Source: DATFVA01 sp963745945 (GTDB lineage: Bacteria > Bacteroidota > Ignavibacteria > Ignavibacteriales > Ignavibacteriaceae). Taken from it: a stretch of DNA of 64,000 nucleotides. A program made the translations under genes and the position numbers. A model generated the notes under the pieces. That model did no database searches, was not told the DNA's origin, and saw nothing but the letters and a program-made list of their open reading frames with translations. Shown here piece by piece: positions 35,785 to 44,595 of this stretch. Numbering within the stretch: position 1 is the first letter of the stretch; each line of letters opens with the position of its first letter. The stretch is from positions 124,001-188,000 of the forward strand of contig CAVUZG010000007.1 in the NCBI GenBank assembly GCA_963745945.1, in the 5' to 3' direction.

Positions 35785-38574
35785 TTAAAAATTATAAGTA
35801 ATGCCGAATTCTACACGTCTTGGTTCCGCAAAAAATCCCGGGTTAGTATATAGCTCATCAAGTGTGTTGTAGTATAATCTTGGGCTTATTTTTTCCGCGT
35901 CTAATTCATCAAAAGTAAATAAAGGATCACCGGAATTGGCATAAACATTATTCGGATTATCAAGATCTAACAGGTTAAAGACCTTAAGAAATACTGATAG
36001 AGTGGTTGGCCCGAAAGGAAAATCTTTATACAATCTCAAATCAACATTGAAAATCGAAGGTTTGTTTTCACTGTTCCTGGGGAATGCATTTTGTGTTACA
36101 AGTGTATTTTTATTTACTTGTGGTGTATAAGGCTGCCCGGTATAAAAATTTCCAATCAAAGAGAAGCCCCAATCTCTTTCCTGGCTATATGCAACGGAAA
36201 CATTTAAAGTGTGAGTTTGATTCCAGTTGAGAGGAGCGATAAATGTTTCTGGCAGAGCACCACCGGCAATAGCATCTCTGGCGTCCGATGGATTGGATGC
36301 ATTACCTTTTGTAATTGAATAAGTATAATCCAAACTTGTAGCAAGTCCGCCGGAAAATCTTTTTTGAAATTTTATAATAAATCCTTTAGAGAAACCAAAA
36401 TCCGAGTTAGCATACTTGCTGTAACTGGCGCCTCTTCCAAAAACCAGGATTTCGTCTGATTGTGTACCGGTCAGATCTCTGAAATCCTCAAAGAAAACTG
36501 TGAAATCAACCGCTATATCGTCGCCAATCTGCTGTTGTAAACCGAGCTCACCCTTTACAGTTTTTTGAGGTTTAAGATCCGCATTTCCTATTAACCCCTG
36601 GTTTCCCGATCCTACTCCCAATTCGAATTCCGGATTAGCATACATATATTCATATGGAGGTAATTGCAAAAAGTGTCCGTATGAAAAATGTATTACGCCT
36701 TTATCAGTAATTGGAAATGCCAATCCGATTCGTGGACTAAATTGATATTTAATTGAAGCTTTTTTGTACCAATATGCTTCTCTGTCAGCAACCGTTTTAG
36801 TAGCCTCACCCGGATCCTGAACACCGTTGCCATTTAAATCAAAAAATTTATTGTCGGGCTTTAATGGACTGTTAATATTAGGGTCTGACGGATCGTTAAG
36901 TACTACACCATCAGGGTTAAATACATCCAGCCTAACTCCAAGGTTAAATATTAAATTGAATGCTTCGAGTTTGGATTGAACATATCCTGACATCTCCTGT
37001 GGTTTATGCAGATATTGGTTATTAAGGTTGGTAGTAGTTTGAGGAATAATAACCGTCTGTACGCCGTTATCATAAATAGGGTTTAGTGTAATTTCATGCA
37101 TAAAAATCTGGTGCTGCTTAAAATCACCACCGAATTGAATATTAAGTTCCTGCGTCCACTGAGTAGTCCAGTCAAGTTTTGCATCATAGGTTCCTGTACT
37201 TCTGTAAAATCTGCTGTAATCTGTACCGCCAACATTAAAGCTATATGGTGGGGTCTGGTGTATAGCATTATCAACATAATCTGTTGGATGTGCGGGATCA
37301 CCTGTAAAAATATCTTTGTACAGATAATGCTGATAGTCTTTAAAGAAATAAGAAAGATTAAGGTTGTAAAAACTTGAGGCTGATATAGCGTGATTAATAG
37401 TAAAAATATTTGTAATGCCATTTCTGAAACGATGAAGATTATTATCAGGAGTTAAACGATTACTATGGTTATAATCCTGGTATTTTTCTTTATCAATTAT
37501 ATAATTGAAGCTTAGTTTCATTCCCTGGATAAAACGGTAGGTTAATTTTCCCTGACCATAAATTTTTTCATCCGGATTCATGGAAACAAATTCATTATCG
37601 CCATGAGGTGCAATTACAAAATCCTTACCTCCTGAGCCGGGAAGTTCTATTGCCCTGTCGGTTGTCAGGAAAGTTCTTCTACCATACAAATAACCAGTAT
37701 TGTAATTATACCTTCCGTTAACGTAGAAAAATAAATTATCTCTTATAACAGGTCCGCTGAAACTACCTTCAAAATCTCTTATTGAAATCGGGTTGATGGC
37801 ATTTATATCCCAGAATTTACTTGTTTTGTTTGAAATATAATCCCCGCTATACGTTGTAACATTGCCCTTAAAATCATTGTTCCCGTCCTTAGTAACAATG
37901 TTAACCACACCGGACATTGCCTGTCCGTACTCCGCATTGAACGCACCGGATATCACCTGTAATTCCTGCACAGCATCCGCGTTAACATTGACAACTGAAC
38001 TTCCGTCGTAGGAATCAGTCATCGGAACACCATCAATCTGGAAAGCTATCTGCCCGGCTCTTCCTCCTCTTATATGGAGATCACCTCCGGAAGAAACAAT
38101 ACCTGCCTGTAACTGAAGTACATCGCTTACCTCAGTAACAGGAAGCTGTGATATCATATCATCTCCTATAACAGAAGTAGAAGCCGTATTATCTTTCCTG
38201 ATTAAAGGTCTTTCAGCAATAACAACAACCTCCTGGTTCAGTTCAACTGAAGCCGGATTCAAATTAAAGTCGACATTTGAGGTAAAACCTGAAGCAACCT
38301 TAATTTCCTTCACTTCTACCGAGTTATACCCTATAGCAGAAGCCTTAACTGAATACGTTCCGGGAGCAAGATTTATAATAAAATAATTGCCATCTATATC
38401 TGTTGCCGCACCGGTTGAAGTACCAACAACTATAACGTTCACAAAAGGCAAAGCCTCACCGGATGAAGCATCAGTTATCTTTCCAGCGATTTTACCGCCG
38501 GATTGGGGAAACAACGAGCTGGCAATTAAAATGAACATTAGGATAGTAAAAGCAGATTGTAGAGATAATCTCAT
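35785..38574 (-). CDS. TonB-dependent outer-membrane receptor
   Basis: This 929-residue outer-membrane transporter has a signal peptide (about 1-24) and a carboxypeptidase-regulatory-like beta domain (about 27-110: GKITDASSGEALPFVNVIVV and NLAPGTYSVKASAIGYNSVE). The plug domain (about 115-235) has LIRKDNTASTSVIGDDMI, HIRGGRAGQIAFQIDGVPM, and SGAFNAEYGQAMSGVVNIVT, followed by a 22-strand barrel. The C-terminus FGITYNF ends in phenylalanine as required for barrel assembly. The architecture is SusC-like, but no SusD neighbour is present. The substrate is unknown. It leads the run receptor, 1147-residue protein, PorV-like. Confidence 0.93.
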   Translation of the reverse strand: MRLSLQSAFTILMFILIASSLFPQSGGKIAGKITDASSGEALPFVNVIVVGTSTGAATDIDGNYFIINLAPGTYSVKASAIGYNSVEVKEIKVASGFTSNVDFNLNPASVELNQEVVVIAERPLIRKDNTASTSVIGDDMISQLPVTEVSDVLQLQAGIVSSGGDLHIRGGRAGQIAFQIDGVPMTDSYDGSSVVNVNADAVQELQVISGAFNAEYGQAMSGVVNIVTKDGNNDFKGNVTTYSGDYISNKTSKFWDINAINPISIRDFEGSFSGPVIRDNLFFYVNGRYNYNTGYLYGRRTFLTTDRAIELPGSGGKDFVIAPHGDNEFVSMNPDEKIYGQGKLTYRFIQGMKLSFNYIIDKEKYQDYNHSNRLTPDNNLHRFRNGITNIFTINHAISASSFYNLNLSYFFKDYQHYLYKDIFTGDPAHPTDYVDNAIHQTPPYSFNVGGTDYSRFYRSTGTYDAKLDWTTQWTQELNIQFGGDFKQHQIFMHEITLNPIYDNGVQTVIIPQTTTNLNNQYLHKPQEMSGYVQSKLEAFNLIFNLGVRLDVFNPDGVVLNDPSDPNINSPLKPDNKFFDLNGNGVQDPGEATKTVADREAYWYKKASIKYQFSPRIGLAFPITDKGVIHFSYGHFLQLPPYEYMYANPEFELGVGSGNQGLIGNADLKPQKTVKGELGLQQQIGDDIAVDFTVFFEDFRDLTGTQSDEILVFGRGASYSKYANSDFGFSKGFIIKFQKRFSGGLATSLDYTYSITKGNASNPSDARDAIAGGALPETFIAPLNWNQTHTLNVSVAYSQERDWGFSLIGNFYTGQPYTPQVNKNTLVTQNAFPRNSENKPSIFNVDLRLYKDFPFGPTTLSVFLKVFNLLDLDNPNNVYANSGDPLFTFDELDAEKISPRLYYNTLDELYTNPGFFAEPRRVEFGITYNF

Positions 38575-38871
38575 CTAATCCTCCACGCAAAGTAAAAATT
38601 GGGCAAAATAATTTGTGCAGTTTTATAGAACTTGGAATGAAGAGTAAAAACTTTTTATATTAATTTCCTTGTTATGTACATAAAACTCATAAATTTTAAG
38701 AACTAAAATACCTAATCCCAAGTTAAAATCAACTGATAAAAGGTATGCTTTAAGGGAAAATTTCAAGGATTGAAATTTTTTAAGCTTTGTATTATTGTGT
38801 GGTTGGACATAGTATTTGTAGTAAAATTTTAATAACTATTACTTGAAATTTTAATCATTGGAGGATAATGT
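38575..38871. other. Intergenic region between TonB receptor and DUF427 gene
   Basis: This is a 297-base AT-rich gap between two divergent genes, with the receptor promoter and the DUF427 promoter presumably inside. No gene, strong hairpin or RNA was recognised. GTGTGGTTGGACATAGTATTTG at 38798-38819 shows a loose likeness to a Bacteroidetes-type promoter (TTG and TA...TTTG), without further support. Confidence 0.4.
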
Positions 38872-39153
38872 ATGGCAAAAGCAATATGGAACGGTGAAAT
38901 TATTGCCGAAAGCAAAAAAGCTAAAGAAGTTAACGGTTACACTTACTTCCCCCCGAACTCAGTAAGGAAAGAGTACCTGAAAAAAAGTTACACAAAGCAT
39001 ATTGATGCACAACTTGGTACAGCCAACTTTTACAATATAAATGTTGGAGACGCTATAAACTGGAATGGAGCCTGGTACTATCCAGATGTAAAAGATAACG
39101 AATTCAAAATAGCGGGATTCATTGCATTTTCACCCGGAATTGATATCCAATAA
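38872..39153 (+). CDS. DUF427 domain protein
   Basis: This 93-residue soluble protein matches the DUF427 family (pattern AIWNGEIIAESKKAKEVNGYTYFPP, then DAINWNGAWYYPDVKD and the end AGFIAFSPGIDI). Its role is unknown; structures in this family show a compact beta barrel. It is preceded by GGAGG at a good distance. The hairpin at 39183-39204 may end the message. Confidence 0.9.
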   Translation: MAKAIWNGEIIAESKKAKEVNGYTYFPPNSVRKEYLKKSYTKHIDAQLGTANFYNINVGDAINWNGAWYYPDVKDNEFKIAGFIAFSPGIDIQ

Positions 39154-39182
39154 TATATTAGCGACTTTATAAATTCAAAAAG

Positions 39183-39204
39183 TGTCTGCAACAGACATTA
39201 TTAT
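39183..39204 (+). terminator. Weak terminator-like hairpin after the DUF427 gene
   Basis: The six-base stem TGTCTG, CAA, CAGACA (39183-39197) is followed by TTATTATTTTG. It is short but placed 30 bases beyond the DUF427 stop. Confidence 0.4.
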
Positions 39205-39271
39205 TTTGATTTTAAAAAATGAAAAATATTTTAATCAGAAATTAAATTATTAATCAGTGCCGGAGGTTTGT

Positions 39272-39523
39272 ATGGATTCCAGGGAAAGAGATGAAAGAGC
39301 TAAAAATGGAAGAAGTGAAAGAGGCGAAAAAATTAGTGGTCGTAAAAATATGAAAAAAAAGAAAAAAACACACGGAAAGAAAAACGATCCAGATAATCTG
39401 AATCCTGTACAAAAATATGATTCATCTGATGATAGCGAATATGATTCTGACATTTCTAATAATCAGGCATGGGATGCAGAAGGAAGTGAAGATGATGATG
39501 AATTTGAGGATGATAAATTCTAA
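39272..39523 (+). CDS. Small charge-segregated protein, unknown
   Basis: This protein has 83 residues. The first half is strongly basic (RERDERAK and a KKKKK run), the second half strongly acidic (DSSDDSEYDSDIS, GSEDDDEFEDDKF). There are no cysteines, no hydrophobic core and no known domain, so it is probably disordered. A perfect GGAGG site lies just before the ATG at 39272, and a strong terminator follows the stop, which argues for a real gene. An upstream ATG at 39257 would put the ribosome site inside the gene. The function may be nucleic-acid or protein binding, but this is only inferred from charge. Confidence 0.72.
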   Translation: MDSRERDERAKNGRSERGEKISGRKNMKKKKKTHGKKNDPDNLNPVQKYDSSDDSEYDSDISNNQAWDAEGSEDDDEFEDDKF

Positions 39524-39548
39524 ATAATTATTATATCTGTTATTCATT

Positions 39549-39575
39549 AAAGCGGGCTTTTAGTCCGCTTTTTTA
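39549..39575 (+). terminator. Terminator after the charged small protein
   Basis: The nine-base stem AAAGCGGGC (39549-39557) with GTCCGCTTT (39563-39571, one G-T pair) and a five-base loop is followed by T. It lies 25 bases beyond the stop codon at 39523. Confidence 0.9.
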
Positions 39576-39664
39576 TTGAGTTGTAACTTCTTGACAATAA
39601 AAGTTTATATTTCAATTTTTATTTTAAATGAACCGGTTAATTAACATTTAATGGTATTTATTAA

Positions 39665-40432
39665 GTGTGCCTTTTACTTATATCATATAATACTCATCCT
39701 GAATACCCTTTAATTATAGCTGCCAATCGCGATGAATTTTATAAAAGACCTACTGAGAATGCTCATTTCTGGAATGAACAGCCCGATCTGCTTGCAGGTA
39801 AAGATCTGGAAGGCGGTGGTACGTGGCTGGGAATTACCAATAAGGGAAGATTTTCCGCAATCACTAATTACAGGGACATGAAATCAATTAAAAGTGATGC
39901 TCCCACCAGGGGAAAATTAGTTACTGATTTTCTATTATCAGAACTTTCAACTTTAAAATATGGTCACACTTTATTTGATAAATCTGAAACATATAACGGG
40001 TACAATCTTTTATTTTCCGATATTGAAACTTTTTATTATTTCTCAAACCAGACAAAAGAACTGAAGCAATTATCTGCAGGGATTTATGGTTTAAGTAATC
40101 ATCTTCTCGATACACCCTGGCCTAAAGTAATTAGAAGTAAAAAAGCTTTTTCAAATTCAACTTCAAAGGATAAAATATCAACTGATGATTTGTTTGAAAT
40201 ATTATCAGACGATCGGGTAGCACCAGATAATCAACTGCCGGAAACAGGATTAGACATAGAACTGGAAAGAGCTGTTTCACCGATTTTCATTAAAAGTGAC
40301 CGATACGGAACAAGATCTTCAACTGTTTTATTAGTAAATAATTTAAATGAGGTTTTATTTATAGAAAGGTCGCTTGACACAAAAAATGATTTTTGGAATG
40401 AATCCCGATTCGAATTTAAGCTTGAGAAATAA
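39665..40432 (+). CDS. NRDE/TANGO2-family protein
   Basis: This 255-residue protein is of the NRDE (TANGO2-like) family, with an N-terminal nucleophile-hydrolase fold pattern. It starts at GTG, giving an MC start with the cysteine at position 2 as the family has. The NRDE motif is exact in IIAANRDEFYKRPTENAHFW, then LAGKDLEGGGTWLGITNKGR and AITNYRD. The end RYGTRSSTVLLV is also typical. The TANGO2 human relative is linked to metabolic and lipid or heme handling; bacterial function is not established. Confidence 0.9.
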   Translation: MCLLLISYNTHPEYPLIIAANRDEFYKRPTENAHFWNEQPDLLAGKDLEGGGTWLGITNKGRFSAITNYRDMKSIKSDAPTRGKLVTDFLLSELSTLKYGHTLFDKSETYNGYNLLFSDIETFYYFSNQTKELKQLSAGIYGLSNHLLDTPWPKVIRSKKAFSNSTSKDKISTDDLFEILSDDRVAPDNQLPETGLDIELERAVSPIFIKSDRYGTRSSTVLLVNNLNEVLFIERSLDTKNDFWNESRFEFKLEK

Positions 40433-40456
40433 AATCAATTCTACTGATTAATTCTT

Positions 40457-40885
40457 CTATTCAAAAGACTGCACTTTCCAGCGATCAGGAATGAACTGAT
40501 AAATAAACTGTACAATTATACTTTGTAAAACACCGAGCAGAGCATAATTCAGTATGTTCGCCCAGTTTAAAGAAAAATGCGAGAGAATGAGAAAGTAAAA
40601 CAGGCTCCCCCCTATCAAACCTCCACTAATTGCCAATGAGAATACACCATACTTATCAAGAATTATATTGAACATTCTGAAAGTAATTAACATTAACTGA
40701 AATGGAATGAGAAATAAAGAAAGAGAAACAAGTAGAATAAGAGCTATCGCCAACGGATGTACTCCGGCAGTTTCTCCCGCAAAAAAATTTGTCAGCGACA
40801 AAATCAGGAACATCGGAATCGAATTAATAATAATTCCGCCTATATCTGAAATGATTAGGCCCATTAAAATTCTGGTTTTTCTCAT
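40457..40885 (-). CDS. Four-helix membrane protein, unknown
   Basis: This 142-residue integral membrane protein has four predicted hydrophobic helices (about 8-30, 45-70, 78-100, 105-130) and a short polar tail (DRWKVQSFE). I recognise no family. Small glycine pairs in helix 1 and helix 3 (IGG, SGGLIGGS) suggest tight helix packing. It ends 24 bases from the convergent NRDE gene and is preceded by an AGGATG-like site. The homologues and role are unknown. Confidence 0.7.
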   Translation of the reverse strand: MRKTRILMGLIISDIGGIIINSIPMFLILSLTNFFAGETAGVHPLAIALILLVSLSLFLIPFQLMLITFRMFNIILDKYGVFSLAISGGLIGGSLFYFLILSHFSLNWANILNYALLGVLQSIIVQFIYQFIPDRWKVQSFE

Positions 40886-41105
40886 TTTTCATCCTTCTAT
40901 ACAAACTAAGTAATAAAATAATCAGCATAATTTATTCCAATTGAAAACTTAATTATAGTATTCGAATTGGTAATTCCCTTTCCGTCATATCTGACAATAG
41001 CGCCAACTTTTGAGGCAGTAGTTTTGCATTTATGTAGTAATCTATAAACATTTCATTCTGGCACTTCAATTGCGTTCAAGGAAATAAATTTATAGTGAGT
41101 GGCAT

Positions 41106-41528
41106 ATGTATTTTGATCAGGAAGACAAAGATATAATTCAGAAAATTTCTGATAAAAAGATAACTGATATCGAATCATTTATAGGCGAATCCTGTTCTTA
41201 TATTCGCGTAAGATATAAGATTAATCACTTCTGGTATTTTAACGTGGTTTTCAATACAGATGAAATTATAGTTCCGGTAGATGAAAACAGATTTTTTGAG
41301 AAGATAAAGAAGTTTACCAACTTACTTGATTACCTGGAGACCAAGAATTTTATCCAGGTTCAAAAAGAAATAGTTCCATTAAACAGCATCCTTCCGGTAT
41401 TTAAAGATAACGGGTCCCCCTTCGATGAGGTACTTGTCCTAGTTTATAAATATCAGGGTAAAAAAATTATAGCCGCCGGCGATCTTTCACTTTTACTCAG
41501 AATGAAGCCTAGGAATATTGCGGTATAA
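41106..41528 (+). CDS. Hypothetical protein, 140 residues
   Basis: This is a soluble protein with alternating helix and strand content (YIRVRYKINHFWYFNVVF, DEIIVPVDENRF, VQKEIVPLNSILPVF, DEVLVLVYKYQGKKIIAAGD) and no known motif that I recognise. It has no signal peptide and no cysteine cluster. It is a single gene flanked by unrelated genes, with about 190 bases to the next. Codon use looks like its neighbours. Confidence 0.7.
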   Translation: MYFDQEDKDIIQKISDKKITDIESFIGESCSYIRVRYKINHFWYFNVVFNTDEIIVPVDENRFFEKIKKFTNLLDYLETKNFIQVQKEIVPLNSILPVFKDNGSPFDEVLVLVYKYQGKKIIAAGDLSLLLRMKPRNIAV

Positions 41529-41716
41529 CCGATTTAAATCCTGATATCTCTTCATCAAGCGTATTACTTTATCAGTCCAATTTTTATACCTCCCTTTTGT
41601 GATTTAAATATTACTATTTAAGTTAAAATATTCTGTAAGTTGTTAAATCTTTAGCTTATACTAATCGAGATTTAAATTAATCCCTGGAATCATTTTAAAA
41701 ACTTAAGGATCTAACT

Positions 41717-42535
41717 ATGAAATCGTTTAACCTTCCGGCTTTACTATTATTTAGTTGCGTCCTATTTTGTTCAAGCTATGGAAAGGAAACTAATACAGGA
41801 AATCAAAAATTGAAAGGAGATAGTACAGCAATAATGGAATCAGTAAAAACATCAACCGTAAAATATATTAGTGGAAACGATTCTGTATCTGCGTACCTGG
41901 CAGTACCTGAAGGTAAAGGACCATTCCCGGCAGTTATCCTAATTCACGAATGGTGGGGATTGAATGACTGGGTAAAAAACAACGCCAGGGAATTTGCAGA
42001 CAGCGGATATATCGCCTTAGCTATTGATTTATATCGTGGCAAATCAACCGGCTCACCCGATGAAGCCCGCAAGCTTTCCTCCGGAGTAGATGAGGTGCGT
42101 TCGTCTACAGATTTACAGGCGGCTTTCAATTATCTAAGTAATCTGCCTGAAGTTAGCAAAAATAAAATTGGTTCGATAGGATGGTGCATGGGCGGAGGTT
42201 ATTCACTTAGAACCGCATTATTAATCCCTTCACTCTCTGCTTGCGTCATTTGTTATGGTGGGTTGGTTTCAGATGAAGATGCCCTGAAAAAAATAGGTTG
42301 TCCTGTACTGGGGATATTTGGTGAAAACGATAAAAATATTATACCTGAAAATGTTCGAGAATTTGAAAGTGCATTGAAGAAAGCAGGCATAAAAAATAAA
42401 ATTCTTATTTACCCCGGGGTCGGTCACGCTTTTATGAATCCCAAAAACAAAGAACTCTATAATGAAACTGTGACTGTAAAAGCCTGGAACGAAATTTATA
42501 CATACCTGGATAATAATTTAAAACGGAATAAGTAA
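41717..42535 (+). CDS. Secreted dienelactone-hydrolase family protein
   Basis: This 272-residue alpha/beta hydrolase is exported, with a signal peptide (about 1-22) that includes LLFSC, so a lipoprotein with Cys14 is possible. The DLH triad is complete: Cys157 in IGSIGWCMGGGYSL, Asp205 in FGENDK and His237 in GVGHAFMNP. The oxyanion region HEWWGLNDWVKNNA is also typical. The natural substrate is unknown; relatives cleave cyclic lactones or other esters. A TPR protein gene follows 47 bases later and may share its transcript. Confidence 0.85.
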   Translation: MKSFNLPALLLFSCVLFCSSYGKETNTGNQKLKGDSTAIMESVKTSTVKYISGNDSVSAYLAVPEGKGPFPAVILIHEWWGLNDWVKNNAREFADSGYIALAIDLYRGKSTGSPDEARKLSSGVDEVRSSTDLQAAFNYLSNLPEVSKNKIGSIGWCMGGGYSLRTALLIPSLSACVICYGGLVSDEDALKKIGCPVLGIFGENDKNIIPENVREFESALKKAGIKNKILIYPGVGHAFMNPKNKELYNETVTVKAWNEIYTYLDNNLKRNK

Positions 42536-42582
42536 TAGATATAAGAATTTATATCCAAACAAAATAAATATCGGAATGAATA

Positions 42583-43248
42583 ATGAAGAGACACTTAATA
42601 TTCGGTATAATCTATTTTTTATTTACCGTTATAGCCATTTCAGGTCCCTTTGAAGAGCGGCTTAAAAAAGGTGATGATTACTATAATGAATTTGATAATA
42701 AATCTGCAATACAGAATTATCTGAACGCTTATAAAATTGATTCAACAAACTATAATGTTTTGTTCAGACTTGCACGCACTTACAATGATCTTGGTGAAGA
42801 ATATCATAACTACGGGGAAAAAGATAGTTCAGAAATAATGATTAACAGAGCTATTGAATTTTCCACAAGGATGATGAACTATTTTCCGGATAGTGCGGCT
42901 ACGTATGCTTATCTTGCAATGTCATACGGGAACCTTGCCCTATTTAAAGGTGGAAATGAAAAAATTAAACTTGCATATAAGATAGAAGAGAATGCAAAAA
43001 AATCTCTGCAAATTAATCCCGATCAATACCTGCCATATGTAATCCTCGGCATTTACAACAGGCAGATTGCTAAGTTAAGCTGGTTCGAAAGAATCTTTGC
43101 AAATACTTTTTACGGAAATGTTCCAGAAGGTTCATTTGAAGAATCAGTAAGAATGTTGAAAAAAGCTCTCGAAGTTAACCCGAATACTATTGTAGCAACT
43201 TTTCAGCTGGCACTAACTTATAAAGCAATGAAGGACAAGACAAAATGA
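42583..43248 (+). CDS. Exported TPR protein, frameshifted near the end
   Basis: This 221-residue protein has a signal peptide (about 1-20) followed by tetratricopeptide-like helices (FEERLKKGDDYYNEFDNKSA, AYKIDSTNYNVLFRLARTYN, IEFSTRMMNYFPDSAATYAY and further repeats). It stops at 43246-43248, yet the +1 frame reads on at once with NETELLNKLLNYPQKNFRDK to LKNME and a TAG at 43346-43348. The sum 42583-43348 is one base over a multiple of three, so a single extra A in ACAAAATG near 43240 is likely. The complete protein would have about 254 residues. Confidence 0.8.
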   Translation: MKRHLIFGIIYFLFTVIAISGPFEERLKKGDDYYNEFDNKSAIQNYLNAYKIDSTNYNVLFRLARTYNDLGEEYHNYGEKDSSEIMINRAIEFSTRMMNYFPDSAATYAYLAMSYGNLALFKGGNEKIKLAYKIEENAKKSLQINPDQYLPYVILGIYNRQIAKLSWFERIFANTFYGNVPEGSFEESVRMLKKALEVNPNTIVATFQLALTYKAMKDKTK

Positions 43249-43348
43249 AACGGAACTTTTAAATAAATTATTAAATTATCCGCAAAAAAATTTCAGGGAT
43301 AAATTCGCAATAAAAAAAGCTAAACGATTGTTAAAAAATATGGAATAG
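43241..43348 (+). pseudogene. Out-of-frame end of the TPR protein gene
   Basis: This frame encodes NETELLNKLLNYPQ and AIKKAKRLLKNME, helical and lysine-rich like the rest of the protein, and ends with TAG. It is the continuation of the TPR gene after a one-base shift. Its short length and lack of a start codon make it a fragment and not a gene of its own. Confidence 0.7.
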
Positions 43349-43358
43349 AAAGATCATC

Positions 43359-43387
43359 ATCCGGGCCCGGCTAAGTTGAGCCCGGAT
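43359..43387. terminator. Terminator-like hairpin between convergent genes
   Basis: The stem ATCCGGGC (43359-43366) with GCCCGGAT (43380-43387) has a 13-base loop. On the plus strand TTTAATAAG follows. It lies between the TPR gene and the convergent rhodanese gene. The self-complementary CCGGGCCCGG core (43361-43370) allows alternative folding. Confidence 0.6.
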
Positions 43388-43407
43388 TTAATAAGTTTAA
43401 ATAAAAA

Positions 43408-43791
43408 TTATTTCTCCCTGTAAGCAGTCATACCGCCCTCAACATTTTCAACTTTTTTAAACCCGTTTTTTAGAAGAATTTTTGTTCCGATGCTTGAACG
43501 GTGACCAGTTCTGCAGATAACAGCAATTTCTTTATCTTTATATTTATCAAGTTCAGCAATCCTGTTCCCCAAATCCTGAACGGGTATATTGATCACACCA
43601 TCAATTTTTCCTAATGGGCCTTTTAATTCATCCGGATTGCGAACATCCAGAATTATAAGGTTCGGATTTTCTTTAATCTGATTCTTAAGTTCCTTAACGG
43701 TAATATTGTTTTCAGGCGGAACCGTCTGAGCACAAGCCACAAAATTGGATAATATCAGTACAAGAACAAAAAATCCAATTAGTCTGTTCAT
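43408..43791 (-). CDS. Exported rhodanese-like lipoprotein
   Basis: This 127-residue periplasmic protein has a single rhodanese domain. The signal peptide ends in FVAC (Cys20), a plausible lipobox. The domain has LIILDVRNPDELK, GAINIP-like GVINIPVQDL and the active-site loop CRTGHRSS with the catalytic Cys93. It could pass sulfane sulfur or act in thiosulfate or cyanide detoxification; specificity is unknown. It is transcribed with or near OsmC, whose start is about 500 bases upstream. Confidence 0.88.
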   Translation of the reverse strand: MNRLIGFFVLVLILSNFVACAQTVPPENNITVKELKNQIKENPNLIILDVRNPDELKGPLGKIDGVINIPVQDLGNRIAELDKYKDKEIAVICRTGHRSSIGTKILLKNGFKKVENVEGGMTAYREK

Positions 43792-43854
43792 ATTAACTCC
43801 TGTTTTTTATTTTAATCTAATTTATAACGTATTGGTTTTCAAGTCGTATTTATT

Positions 43855-44292
43855 TCAATTAAAAACCGAAATTATCGGATTTAGAATAATCCGGGTTTTT
43901 ACTGAATTAGAAATAAGACACATTTTTTCTGATTTCTCGATTAACCTGCCGGCTTTCTCTCTATATTTTTCTTCGGGAATAATTATTTCAGGTTTCAGTT
44001 CTATTTCAGAAATCATAAACATTCCGTCAACTTTTTCCAGCTTACCATTTGCTTCGCATTTAAATGAATTAAAAGGTAAAGAAGAATTTTCAGCTATGGC
44101 AAGAAAAGTAGTCATTAAACAAACATTTACTGATGAAACAAATAAATGTTCGGGAGACCATATACCGGCAACGCCTTTTGGAAATTCAGGTGGTGTTGCA
44201 ACTTTCATGTCAGGTAAAGATTCGGAAGCTATAGTTCCTATTCTGCCTTCATCCCATTTTAAATTTACTTTATAATAATGTATATCTTCCAT
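43855..44292 (-). CDS. OsmC/Ohr-family protein
   Basis: This 145-residue thiol-dependent peroxidase-like protein is of the OsmC family. The two redox cysteines are present: Cys58 in VSSVNVCLMTTFLAIA and Cys125 in KSEKMCLISNSVK. The start (YKVNLKWDEGRIGTIASESL) and WSPEHLFVSS fit the family. It probably reduces organic hydroperoxides or handles sulfide-derived species; it is neither clearly Ohr nor clearly OsmC. It sits between the sigma/anti-sigma pair and the rhodanese gene. Confidence 0.85.
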   Translation of the reverse strand: MEDIHYYKVNLKWDEGRIGTIASESLPDMKVATPPEFPKGVAGIWSPEHLFVSSVNVCLMTTFLAIAENSSLPFNSFKCEANGKLEKVDGMFMISEIELKPEIIIPEEKYREKAGRLIEKSEKMCLISNSVKTRIILNPIISVFN

Positions 44293-44349
44293 TTTGTGTT
44301 CTTGTTTTATTGATTATTAAATTCTTTAAGGCTCTCCTGTTTGCTTACA

Positions 44350-44595
44350 CTACTCATCTTTATCAAGATCCAGAAATGATATTAATCTGTTGTGTGCATC
44401 AGGCGGCAGATTTACATTATATTTTTTATAATAATCGATAGTCATCTGCACTGATTTAAAATAGTTTGTACAATCAGGACATTGTTCCAGGTGTGATTTT
44501 ATATCCCGGCATCTTTCTGAATCAAGATCCTCACCGAGACTATCACAAATATGACTCATAACTTCAAGACAAGTAACTTTTATTTCTTTGCTCAT
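44350..44595 (-). CDS. Zinc-binding anti-sigma factor, soluble
   Basis: This 81-residue protein has the ZAS motif H35-x3-C39-x2-C42 (HLEQCPDC), preceded by Cys29. It has no membrane helix, so it is a soluble redox- or metal-responsive anti-sigma factor of the zf-HC2 type. Its ATG overlaps the stop of the sigma gene (ATGA at 44592-44595), a classic coupled pair. It probably inhibits that sigma factor until a thiol signal releases it; OsmC and rhodanese next door fit an oxidative or sulfur-stress regulon. Confidence 0.88.
   Translation of the reverse strand: MSKEIKVTCLEVMSHICDSLGEDLDSERCRDIKSHLEQCPDCTNYFKSVQMTIDYYKKYNVNLPPDAHNRLISFLDLDKDE

Noticed and set aside
43361..43370. Perfect palindrome CCGGGCCCGG considered as an inserted element
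   Set aside because: It is part of a terminator-like hairpin between convergent genes, so no separate element is needed.
43745..44275. Open frame of 176 codons on the plus strand
   Set aside because: It is antisense to OsmC and the rhodanese start; both of those have clear motifs.
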